49,038 nt of DNA from an uncultured Marinoscillum sp. (GCA_902634135.1 CACPJB010000005.1:1-49038), one strand, 5' to 3'; numbered from the stretch's first letter, positions 31,534 to 40,046 are shown. Numbers and translations are program-made. Notes: generated by a model from the sequence alone, not told the origin.

Positions 31534-33758
31534 TGAGGACATTTTTCCTTCTAACATTTTTTATCAGTTTATCTCCGAATTCATACTCTCAAAATTTTAT
31601 TAAAGGAAAACTTATTGATCAATTATTTGGCAACAAACTGGATAGCGTTGAAATAACAATTGAAGGAAATAAAATTTTTTCTGATATAAATGGCAAATTT
31701 TCTTATTCACCAGAAAAGATTCCAGTTGAGGTTTACATAACCGACATAAGATATTATTCTAAAAGAATTTTGATTGATAATAATGATGAAAGAATCATTA
31801 ATATTACAAATAAAGGTATTGTACTAGATGATATTATTGTAAACTCAGAATTATTCTCTAATAAACTTAAAAACATCTCTCTTTCAACTTCAGTAATTGA
31901 TGATATAAATTTAAGAAAAGAAACAAATGAATTTATCATTAGCTCCTTAAATGAAGTGGCGGGAGTATACATTCATTCAGCTGGGTACAATACGAATAGA
32001 ATTACAATAAGGGGAATGGGATCTAGATCCCCCTACTCTACAAATAAAATTAAAGGATACTTAAATAACATACCACTTTCTAATGGTATTGGTGAAATTT
32101 CTCTTGAAGATTTTAGCATTCATATGATTGACCATATTGAAATTGTTAAAGGTCCAAATTCAAGCCTATATGGTTCCGGTTTAGGAGGTAATATTCTTTT
32201 TAAGACTAATAAAGGAAATTCTAATTTTATAAACTATACTAGCTCTATTAAATCATTTAACACATTTCAAAATAGTTTTTCTCTATCAAAAAAAATTGGA
32301 GACTTAGGACTTTTTTTAAGTATAGAAAAAATTAAAAGTGATGGATACAGAGAAAATAACACATACGATAATAATAGGGGTTTATTAAATATAAAATATC
32401 AATTTAATGAAAGATTTAATTTTGAATTCATTCAATTTTTTACTGATGCAAAAGCATTAATTCCTTCATCTCTTAGTCTATCAAACTATTTAGAAAATCC
32501 ATCAAGTGCAGCTTTATCATGGAAAAATGTTAAAGGAGGTGAAGATTATAAAAGAACTTTATCAGGACTTACCTTTAACTTAAACATCCCCTCTATTTAT
32601 AATAAAAGTACATCTATTTACTTCAAGTCATTTGTTAATGATGAATTAAGACCATTTAATTACCTGGATGAGGATAGCAAAATTTTTGGATTAAGACATT
32701 ATGGTAAATTTAATTTATCAAATAGTAATCTTATTTATGGTATAGATTATTCACATGAGGATTATATTTTTAATACCTGGGATAACTATGGTGAAATTGA
32801 TGAAGGTTTAATTAATAGACAGGTTCAAAATAGGAATAATTATAATTTTTTTGTTCAATACAATCAAATAATTAAAGATTATTCAAAAATAATATTAGGA
32901 GTTAGTTCAAATAATATTCAATACAAATGGACATGCTGTGACGAAAATCAAAATATAAATTTAAATTATGATCATAAAAATGTTATATCCCCAAGAATTT
33001 CTTACAGTTACAAAAAAAATAATAAATCATATTTCATTAATATAAGCCATGGATACTCTGCTCCTAATATTGATGAAACATTAGATGACAATGGATTAGT
33101 TAATCCAGGAATAAGACCCGAAACGGGCTGGAATTATGAACTTGGGTTTGTCGGATCATCCAGAAATACTAAAATATCATATAACATTAATGCATATTAT
33201 ATGGATATAAAAAATTTACTAATTGCCCAAAGAACTGATTTTGATACATTTACAGGAGTTAATGCTGGAAAAACTTCTCATCCGGGAATAGAGGGTAAAA
33301 TAAATTTAGTTTTATTTAATAATACAAATTTGTTTATTAGATCTTCAAATAATTTTTCAAAATATTGGTATTCATTTAGAGATTTTAATAATAGAGGTAT
33401 TGATTATTCAAAAAATAAATTAACAGGTGTACCATCACACTCAATTAACTCAAAGATCATTATAGAATATAGAAATTTTATTGGACAATTTTCAATAGAA
33501 AATGTTGGTAAAATACCAATAACCGACTCTAATGAAATTTATTCTGATAGTTTTTCAAAAATAGATCTAAAATTATCAAAGAAAATTATATCTGGACCTG
33601 TCAACATTAATTTTTCAACAGGAATAAACAATTTATTAAATAAAAAATACCCTTCGGGTATAGTAATTAATGCTAGAGGTTTTGGAGGTAGAGATCCACG
33701 ATATTTTTATCCAGGTTTACCTAGAAATTATTCTATAGCAATTAATTTAAGTATATAA
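31533..33758 (+). CDS. TonB-dependent outer membrane receptor
   Basis: Signal peptide; plug-like GVYIHSAGYNTNRITIRGMGSRSPYSTNKIKGYLNNIPLSNG...IDHIEIVKGPNSSLYGSGLGGNI; terminal beta-barrel. Confidence 0.9.
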   Translation: MRTFFLLTFFISLSPNSYSQNFIKGKLIDQLFGNKLDSVEITIEGNKIFSDINGKFSYSPEKIPVEVYITDIRYYSKRILIDNNDERIINITNKGIVLDDIIVNSELFSNKLKNISLSTSVIDDINLRKETNEFIISSLNEVAGVYIHSAGYNTNRITIRGMGSRSPYSTNKIKGYLNNIPLSNGIGEISLEDFSIHMIDHIEIVKGPNSSLYGSGLGGNILFKTNKGNSNFINYTSSIKSFNTFQNSFSLSKKIGDLGLFLSIEKIKSDGYRENNTYDNNRGLLNIKYQFNERFNFEFIQFFTDAKALIPSSLSLSNYLENPSSAALSWKNVKGGEDYKRTLSGLTFNLNIPSIYNKSTSIYFKSFVNDELRPFNYLDEDSKIFGLRHYGKFNLSNSNLIYGIDYSHEDYIFNTWDNYGEIDEGLINRQVQNRNNYNFFVQYNQIIKDYSKIILGVSSNNIQYKWTCCDENQNINLNYDHKNVISPRISYSYKKNNKSYFINISHGYSAPNIDETLDDNGLVNPGIRPETGWNYELGFVGSSRNTKISYNINAYYMDIKNLLIAQRTDFDTFTGVNAGKTSHPGIEGKINLVLFNNTNLFIRSSNNFSKYWYSFRDFNNRGIDYSKNKLTGVPSHSINSKIIIEYRNFIGQFSIENVGKIPITDSNEIYSDSFSKIDLKLSKKIISGPVNINFSTGINNLLNKKYPSGIVINARGFGGRDPRYFYPGLPRNYSIAINLSI

Positions 33759-33762
33759 ATTA

Positions 33763-34110
33763 CTAATATAGAAGATGCATTTTGTTTTTATTTCTCCAAC
33801 CGGCTTGAGACTTATACTTTACAAAAAAAATTTTCAAATCACTTTGGGATTTATAATCAACAAAGAAAATTTTTTTATCAGACTGACTCTTATATTCTAC
33901 AAAATACCATAGCCCTGCATTACCTTTTGCTTGGGATAAATAATCAACTTTAAATACATTTAAATCTGCCTGACTTTCATAATCTACAACAAAAACTTTT
34001 AAGTCTAAATCAGAGGAATATTCCGAGGAAAAAATCTTTTGAGCAGAAATATTATTATTAAGAAAGAAATAATAAAAAATAGTAAAAAATAGTAATTTAT
34101 TTTTTTTCAC
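33763..34110 (-). CDS. Secreted YxSQAD tandem-repeat protein (DUF6150 / predicted 7(1) septoil-knot-like domain)
   Basis: From GTG 34110: signal-like KKNKLLFFTIFYYFFLNNNISAQ then DLKVFVVDYESQADLNVFKVDYLSQAKGNAGLWYFVEYKSQSDKKIFFVDYKSQSDLKIFFVKYKSQAGWRNKNK. Confidence 0.75.
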   Translation of the reverse strand: MKKNKLLFFTIFYYFFLNNNISAQKIFSSEYSSDLDLKVFVVDYESQADLNVFKVDYLSQAKGNAGLWYFVEYKSQSDKKIFFVDYKSQSDLKIFFVKYKSQAGWRNKNKMHLLY

Positions 34111-34345
34111 TTTCAATTTCTGAAAATATTGAAAATGCCATAGTATTTGCAGATTTAGCATATTTATTTGCTTCTATTGCTTCTTTTTTTGTTTCGTCTA
34201 ATTCAAACAAGGCATATTCTAAATTTGAATTAATTTCATTGAGCTTATTTCTTGTTTCATAATTTTGATAGGCTAAAATTACTAGCCCAAAAAAAGTTAG
34301 ATTCTGAAAGTTTAAATAGTTTTGAATTCTTAATACATTTTTCAT
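34097..34345 (-). CDS. Small protein with N-terminal hydrophobic segment and coiled-coil-like tail
   Basis: LTFFGLVILAYQNYETRNKLNEINSNLEYALFELDETKKEAIEANKYAKSANTMAF; cluster spacing of 3 nt to PrsW gene. Confidence 0.6.
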   Translation of the reverse strand: MKNVLRIQNYLNFQNLTFFGLVILAYQNYETRNKLNEINSNLEYALFELDETKKEAIEANKYAKSANTMAFSIFSEIESEKK

Positions 34346-34348
34346 AGA

Positions 34349-35125
34349 TTAAAATTTAGTTGTTTTATTAGATTCTAAATGTTCAATAATTGCATTCTTA
34401 GCGAAAAATAAAGATATAATTAAAGTAACTATACCTCCTAACCATAATCCTGGAACAAAATCTAAATACAAAAAGTAATCATAAATTGCATGAAGAATTA
34501 TTGGTGCAATGATTGAGAGTGATATATATAAAAATTCTTTTTTTCTCCTTGATTTTGCAATACCTAAATAATATCCCATCATTACAGCAAACACAAAATG
34601 AGCAGGTATTGCAGAAAGCATTCTAAATAATGCTACTGATGTATTTCCTTGTAGTACAAACGTTAAATTTTCAGCTGTAGCAAAACCCATTCCTACAAAA
34701 ACAGAGTAAACAATTCCGTCAAATGGTTCATCGAATGCCTTATTTGGATAAATTATTAAGATAACTACTATAAATTTTAAAAGTTCTTCTGTAATAGCTA
34801 CAGTAAGTGCTTCTCCACCCAACTGGAGAAAAATATTATCCATATTAATGAACGTAAAAACAAATTCTAATATATCTACATCTAGATGTAAATTAATAGC
34901 ACCAAAAATAAAACAAAGTGCAAGAAGCCATAGGGGTTCCTTATCTTCTTGATCTAAATTATAGATAAATATCATAATTAGTATTCCTGGAGAAATAGAA
35001 AGTGAAACTAACAATAAATCATACCAATCGAACTTATGAATTAAAATAAGGGGATAAAACAAAACAAGATATAGAAGAGTAATAATTAAAGACCCATATA
35101 TACTTGATTTGATAATTTTATTCAT
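34349..35125 (-). CDS. PrsW-family intramembrane metalloprotease
   Basis: NLDQEDKEPLWLLALCFIFGA...VAITEELLKFIVVILIIY...PFDGIVYSVFVGMGFATAENLTFV...IPAHFVFAVMMGYYLG...HAIYDYFLY. Confidence 0.9.
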   Translation of the reverse strand: MNKIIKSSIYGSLIITLLYLVLFYPLILIHKFDWYDLLLVSLSISPGILIMIFIYNLDQEDKEPLWLLALCFIFGAINLHLDVDILEFVFTFINMDNIFLQLGGEALTVAITEELLKFIVVILIIYPNKAFDEPFDGIVYSVFVGMGFATAENLTFVLQGNTSVALFRMLSAIPAHFVFAVMMGYYLGIAKSRRKKEFLYISLSIIAPIILHAIYDYFLYLDFVPGLWLGGIVTLIISLFFAKNAIIEHLESNKTTKF

Positions 35126-35128
35126 AGA

Positions 35129-38100
35129 TTAAAACTTAAGTGAGATCATCCATTCATCATAAGAAAAATTATTTTGGTTATTATCATATGCCCTTGCCCA
35201 ACCTACAGATAATACTGAAGACAAGTGAGAAAACATGACTAGTTTTGTGTCAAACTGAATACCTATATTACTAAAGTTTTCTTTAATTTCAGGTGTGTTA
35301 GGAAGTGTTGTAATCACATCATTTGAAACTAATTTACTAGCAAATATTGATGGTGAAATATTAGTAACAAAGAAATTGAAAAACCCAAATTTTCTAAATC
35401 TTAAAGGAGGTAAATTTAATTCACCCATAACTTTATAAAAACTCTTAGCTAAAAGTAATCTGTCAGAATCAAAACTTACTCCAGGAAAAGAAAAAACACC
35501 ACGATACATTTTAGATGCACTTTGATCAATATAATTATTTCCAAATGATGCAAAACCAAATCTTGTGAAAGGATTAATCTTATCACTAAAAGAATTGCCA
35601 AAAGAATTTCTAATCCATAAAGAGGTATGTTTTATTGGAAGTTGCAATCCAAAATCAAAATTTCCATATGCCTTAGGATAAAAATTACCCTCTGAAATTG
35701 AAGATGATAGAGCTAAAGAACTTAATACACCTTTTTCAGCATCTACTGCCCCAACGGACCTTTTAACGTGGGAGTAGGACAGAGATCCTTTCAAATTGTA
35801 AAATAAATTAGTATTAAATTCATCCTTACTAAAATTTATTTGTTGGAATTCGGGTGACTGATCTAAACCATAATACCCTGAGAAACCTAAACTAACATTT
35901 AATATATTAGGTGGATCATATATAATAGAGTTCGAATAATCAAAACCAAAATTTAAACCTTTTCTTGATCTCTGAGTGGGGCCAAATAAATCATAGAAAT
36001 TTGCCTTATTGTAGGAAGCAAAAATATTATAATTTCCAGAGAGAAAACTTTTAAATCTAACAGCTGAGAAATTAATTGATGAATGTATTTGTTCTTTTTT
36101 ATCAAGATCTTGGTCACCTTCAATTAATCCGTTTTTCCAATTATTTGGAGTATACGACAATGAAAAATCAAGCTCTCTAAAAGAGAATGGATCTGCAAAA
36201 TTAAATTTATATCCAACACCAACATTATTTTTATAACCTACAACAATAGGATAAGCATAATTTAAACTCATCTGCTTGCCCGAATTATAATAACCTTCTT
36301 TTGAATTAATTTCATTTCCCTCAAATGAACTTTCTGTAGGAATGTCTATTTTCCAATCTTTTAAAACAGGATATTTTTCTACAGTTTTATTACCAAGAAA
36401 TTGTATTGAAGAGACACCATCCACTGGCTCATTATCAATAAATACTGGAGCAAATCCATCACTAGTATACCTAAAACAAAACATTTTTTCTGAGTCTATT
36501 TGAATAGGCCTAAAATATCCAGTTAGAGCATTAGACATTACCTCTATTTCTAAATTCTCAGCATTAACTCTAAAAATATTACTTACTCCTGAGTAAAATG
36601 AAGAACCAATTAGATATTTACCATCATCAGTAAACTTAAAACTTTGAGGAGATGAAACTTCAAAATTAAACACTTCATCAAAAACTATATTTTCTTTTTC
36701 ATCATTATTGAGAGAAGAAATATCATAAATATTTAAATATTGATTCCCAAAATAATCAGAAACGGCAGCGCTAAGTTTTTCTCCATCGGGAGAAACATTT
36801 AGATCAAAAATATCATGGCCAAATGGGAGAGTATACTTTTGTTCCCAAACTGAATAGTATTGATTTGGAGTTTCAGAATTAAATTTAGGAATTCTAATTA
36901 CAGTATTTATACCATTCAAATGCATCACTGCCCACAATGATTGATCTTTTTTATTATACGCTAAATCTCCAGATCTAAAATCTTTTTGTAAAAGGGTTGA
37001 TTGGTTATTTTTCAAATTATAAGAATACAAATCTCTATTTGCACTATTATCTGTGGTATAGAATAACATATCATTATCCTCATCATAAGCTAAAGAAGTA
37101 ACATTAAATAATGCTGGCCCTTTAATATCTTTTAGTTTTTTTATTTTTCCAGTTTTGATATCTAGAGAGGCTAGATGAGGTACTTTTCCAGGATAGTTTA
37201 CCGCAACATAAATTTTTTCTCTTTTTTTATCATAAAAAGCATGAGAAACTCCCCCTAAAACTTTATCGGAAATTCTGGTATCTTCAGTAATTTGATTTTG
37301 TCTTAAATTATTGATATTCTCTTTTTGAAAACCTTTCTCAAACTCTATCCAATTATTCCATGAATCAGATATGTTTACATCAAAAATATGTCTAAAGTTC
37401 GAGGCAAATCCTCTTTTACTATCATCCCTTCTTTTTATCCATTCAATTAATTTATCGGGGCTATACTCATGCGCTAAATAGCTCATAAATCTAGTTCCGT
37501 AATAATACGAGTTAGCTTTAGACATAAAATCAGCAGTTGTACCCTCTGACTCTAAACCTTGTGCAGAATAGATCCTAGAATCCTCTAATACTCTGGTTCT
37601 AAAAAACATTTCATCATAATTACCTAAAGCATTCCCAACACCACCTGCCATCCATGTTTCTACAAAAACAGCAATACCCTCATGAAGCCATCTTGGAGAA
37701 TAATACCTTGGACTTGTTAGGTAACTATAAAACATAGATATCGGGTGATCACTTGTATTAGCAACTTTACCCCCAAAAAACTTTTGATAGAAAATATCAG
37801 AACTTGAAGCACCGTCTAGCGCGGCAATATGAACCAGTTCATGATTCATAATTGCAAAAACTCTTTCACCAGCAATAGAAGATTCGAAAGCATAATTCAT
37901 TGGAGAAATACACGTAGAAACAAAATTTATAGGAACTGATGTTGCTCCACCATTACCATAATCCCCAAAATCTTGAATAAAAACATTAATTTTTTCTCTT
38001 GGTTCATAATCAAATAACTTTCTATGAAAATTTAAAGCGCTATGAGCACATCTCACTGAATGATTAAGAACATATTTAGTGCCCATGCCAAAACTTACTA

Positions 38101-38194
38101 CATCAAAATCATTAGTTTCAATTTTATCTAATTGTGAATAAGATTTATTAATTGATAAAATAAAAATTAAGAGAATAAATACATTTTTTTTCAT
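35129..38194 (-). CDS. Large secreted protein: gluzincin-like HExxH domain, TolB-like beta-propeller, C-terminal outer-membrane beta-barrel-like region
   Basis: Signal peptide; MNHELVHIAAL zinc motif; propeller blades such as NVSPDGEKLSAAVSDYFGNQYLNIYDI; C-terminal barrel-like strands ending in Phe. Confidence 0.75.
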   Translation of the reverse strand: MKKNVFILLIFILSINKSYSQLDKIETNDFDVVSFGMGTKYVLNHSVRCAHSALNFHRKLFDYEPREKINVFIQDFGDYGNGGATSVPINFVSTCISPMNYAFESSIAGERVFAIMNHELVHIAALDGASSSDIFYQKFFGGKVANTSDHPISMFYSYLTSPRYYSPRWLHEGIAVFVETWMAGGVGNALGNYDEMFFRTRVLEDSRIYSAQGLESEGTTADFMSKANSYYYGTRFMSYLAHEYSPDKLIEWIKRRDDSKRGFASNFRHIFDVNISDSWNNWIEFEKGFQKENINNLRQNQITEDTRISDKVLGGVSHAFYDKKREKIYVAVNYPGKVPHLASLDIKTGKIKKLKDIKGPALFNVTSLAYDEDNDMLFYTTDNSANRDLYSYNLKNNQSTLLQKDFRSGDLAYNKKDQSLWAVMHLNGINTVIRIPKFNSETPNQYYSVWEQKYTLPFGHDIFDLNVSPDGEKLSAAVSDYFGNQYLNIYDISSLNNDEKENIVFDEVFNFEVSSPQSFKFTDDGKYLIGSSFYSGVSNIFRVNAENLEIEVMSNALTGYFRPIQIDSEKMFCFRYTSDGFAPVFIDNEPVDGVSSIQFLGNKTVEKYPVLKDWKIDIPTESSFEGNEINSKEGYYNSGKQMSLNYAYPIVVGYKNNVGVGYKFNFADPFSFRELDFSLSYTPNNWKNGLIEGDQDLDKKEQIHSSINFSAVRFKSFLSGNYNIFASYNKANFYDLFGPTQRSRKGLNFGFDYSNSIIYDPPNILNVSLGFSGYYGLDQSPEFQQINFSKDEFNTNLFYNLKGSLSYSHVKRSVGAVDAEKGVLSSLALSSSISEGNFYPKAYGNFDFGLQLPIKHTSLWIRNSFGNSFSDKINPFTRFGFASFGNNYIDQSASKMYRGVFSFPGVSFDSDRLLLAKSFYKVMGELNLPPLRFRKFGFFNFFVTNISPSIFASKLVSNDVITTLPNTPEIKENFSNIGIQFDTKLVMFSHLSSVLSVGWARAYDNNQNNFSYDEWMISLKF

Positions 38195-38223
38195 ATCAAG
38201 GATTTATATGGTTTTTTAGTTAT

Positions 38224-38256
38224 AAAAAAAGGAGAAAATAAAAAATTTTCTCCTTT
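38224..38256 (-). terminator. Intrinsic terminator (or attenuator) downstream of the FQKFMKGP-repeat gene
   Basis: Perfect 12-bp inverted repeat AAAGGAGAAAAT-aaaaa-ATTTTCTCCTTT; on the minus strand the stem ends in a 7-T tract. Confidence 0.85.
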
Positions 38257-38302
38257 AAATGTAGTCAAAAAATATTGTTTACATATTTTTTGGAAAATTT
38301 AC

Positions 38303-39469
38303 TTAATTCATTAACTTCTGAAATTCAGGTCCTTTCATGAACTTCTCAAAAGTTAAACCTTTAGCAAATTTTGCATAAGCTGGACCTTTCATGAATTTTT
38401 GGAAGTCTCCTCTCATCATAAATTTCGCAAAATCTTCATTTTTAGCAAATTTTAAGAAAGAAGGGTTTTTAGCAAACTTCTCAAAATTAGGAGCCATCAT
38501 AAACTTCTGTAAATCAGCAGACATCATAAAATTAAACAGTTGAGGTTCTTTCATAAACTTCTGCATTTGAGGTCCCATCATAAACTTCTGGAAATCTGGT
38601 CCTTTCATAAACTTCTGAAATTCTGGTCCTTTCATAAACTTCTGAAATTCTGCTCCTTTAAAAAACGTTGATGCAATAACTGGTGCTGTAACAAATACAC
38701 CTAGTGTTATCATGAAGTTGAACTCACCCATCTTCATATTCTTCTGAAGCTGATTGTTTTGCATAAACTTCTGGAATTCTGGTCCTTTCATAAATTTCTG
38801 GAATTCTGGTCCTTTCATAAATTTCTGGAATCCTGGTCCTTTCATAAATTTCTGTAATTCAGAAATCTTATTTAAAGATGCCGGGTTGGTTGCTCTTAAT
38901 AGAACTGCTCCTCCTTCACCACTTATTCCTGAATCATTATTCGCAGGATTTCCTATTTGCCCAACAATAGTTGGATTTTCAGAATTAGCGTTGTTAACAG
39001 ATCCAGATGATCCTCTTTTAAGTCCATCAATTGATCTATCATTGCCTAATCTTTCCATAGTAGGTACATCTAAATCTTCTCCTAAACCACCAAGGTCAAT
39101 AAGACCTTCACCAAAACCTACACTTCTAAAGATATCTCCTAATATACCGATCCCGTCTTTGTTATCTAAAACTTTAACAAAATCTTCATCAGAAGCTAAT
39201 TTTTGAAACTCTCCAGATGCAATCATTTTCTGAAAATCTGGATTGTTTAACACATCTTGAATTTCTTCTCCGTCTAATTCAACAACCACTTCATTCTTAC
39301 TTACGTACTTATCGGCTTTTTTAACACCTTTAATTCCAGAACTTGTTCCTAGTGTAGGATCAATATCTCCAGATTGTACTAATAAATAAGTTACTGCGCC
39401 GATTACTGCGACAACAGCTATCATTAAGAAATTCAATTTACCGTGCACTTTATTTGTGTGCTTACTCAT
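38303..39469 (-). CDS. Membrane-anchored nonapeptide (EFQKFMKGP) tandem-repeat protein of unknown function
   Basis: N-terminal TM LNFLMIAVVAVIGAVTYLLV; two blocks of 9-aa repeats flanking a second hydrophobic segment FNFMITLGVFVTAPVIASTFF. Confidence 0.9.
   Translation of the reverse strand: MSKHTNKVHGKLNFLMIAVVAVIGAVTYLLVQSGDIDPTLGTSSGIKGVKKADKYVSKNEVVVELDGEEIQDVLNNPDFQKMIASGEFQKLASDEDFVKVLDNKDGIGILGDIFRSVGFGEGLIDLGGLGEDLDVPTMERLGNDRSIDGLKRGSSGSVNNANSENPTIVGQIGNPANNDSGISGEGGAVLLRATNPASLNKISELQKFMKGPGFQKFMKGPEFQKFMKGPEFQKFMQNNQLQKNMKMGEFNFMITLGVFVTAPVIASTFFKGAEFQKFMKGPEFQKFMKGPDFQKFMMGPQMQKFMKEPQLFNFMMSADLQKFMMAPNFEKFAKNPSFLKFAKNEDFAKFMMRGDFQKFMKGPAYAKFAKGLTFEKFMKGPEFQKLMN
38305..38650 (-). 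repeat. C-terminal block of about 14-15 degenerate 27-bp/9-aa repeats
   Basis: EFQKFMKGP-EFQKFMKGP-DFQKFMMGP-QMQKFMKEP-QLFNFMMSA-DLQKFMMAP-NFEKFAKNP-SFLKFAKNE-DFAKFMMRG-DFQKFMKGP-AYAKFAKGL-TFEKFMKGP-EFQKLMN. Confidence 0.9.
38728..38865 (-). repeat. N-terminal block of near-identical 27-bp/9-aa repeats
   Basis: + strand shows repeated cctttcataaatttctggaattctggt; protein ELQKFMKGP-GFQKFMKGP-EFQKFMKGP-EFQKFMQNN-QLQKNMKMG. Confidence 0.9.
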
Positions 39470-39599
39470 AATTTTTAAATTTTAATTAAACAAAAAATCA
39501 TTTCCCAAACAAACTATAATAGTTTATAGGTGAATTGAACCTTTAAAGATACTTAAAAAAATATTAATCGATTTTTTATTTATCTAGATTTGACATATC

Positions 39600-39923
39600 T
39601 TGATATACATGAAGATTTTAATACTTTCTGTTATAGCATTTTTTTATTCTAATGAAAAATTAGTTGGATTGTGGAAGTCTATTGATAATAAATCAATTAA
39701 ATATTTAAATATTCAATCAAATGGTTTTTTATTAGAAATAAAAGACAATAGTACTAGTAGATTTAATTATAAGGAAAAAGATAATTTTCTTCAAATTGAA
39801 ATGGAAAACGGAAACATGAAAGAGGAATCATTCTTTATTAGTGGCGACACTTTAATTATTCAATCTATTAGTAATGGAATAGTCAAAAAAAATAAATTCA
39901 TAAAAGAAAGTTTAGTTCTATAA
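39600..39923 (+). CDS. Small secreted protein, lipocalin-like fold suspected
   Basis: Likely start MKILILSVIAFFYS; KLVGLWKSIDN...SGDTLIIQS motif shared with ORF 43194-43592. Confidence 0.6.
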   Translation: MIYMKILILSVIAFFYSNEKLVGLWKSIDNKSIKYLNIQSNGFLLEIKDNSTSRFNYKEKDNFLQIEMENGNMKEESFFISGDTLIIQSISNGIVKKNKFIKESLVL

Positions 39924-40046
39924 ATGCAAAAAAAGAAAAAAGAGAGTAAAGGACATCTTGCACAAATAGTCAGAAGAAAAAATAGCACAAAAGTTAAACC
40001 CTCAGGTAAAATTTATAAAAGATCAAAAAAAATTGAAGATGATTAG
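39924..40046 (+). CDS. Unannotated 40-aa highly basic small protein
   Basis: Manual translation MQKKKKESKGHLAQIVRRKNSTKVKPSGKIYKRSKKIEDD*; ATG immediately follows the upstream stop and its TAG overlaps the downstream start region. Confidence 0.55.
   Translation: MQKKKKESKGHLAQIVRRKNSTKVKPSGKIYKRSKKIEDD

Noticed and set aside
31754-31972. - strand ORF within the TonB receptor
   Set aside because: Shadow ORF.
38575-38870. Regular 27-bp repeats as a possible CRISPR array
   Set aside because: Repeats are directly contiguous without spacers and encode an in-frame nonapeptide within a long ORF.
38754-39206. Antisense + strand ORF (INFWNSGPF repeats) over the repeat gene
   Set aside because: The repeat length is divisible by 3, so any open antisense frame is propagated; the minus-strand ORF has signal anchor, conserved degeneracy and a terminator.
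39470-39560. Bacteroidota-type promoter (TTG / TAnnTTTG) upstream of the repeat gene
   Set aside because: Only near-matches (TATAGTTTG) seen with no exact spacing; AT-richness makes such matches unreliable.
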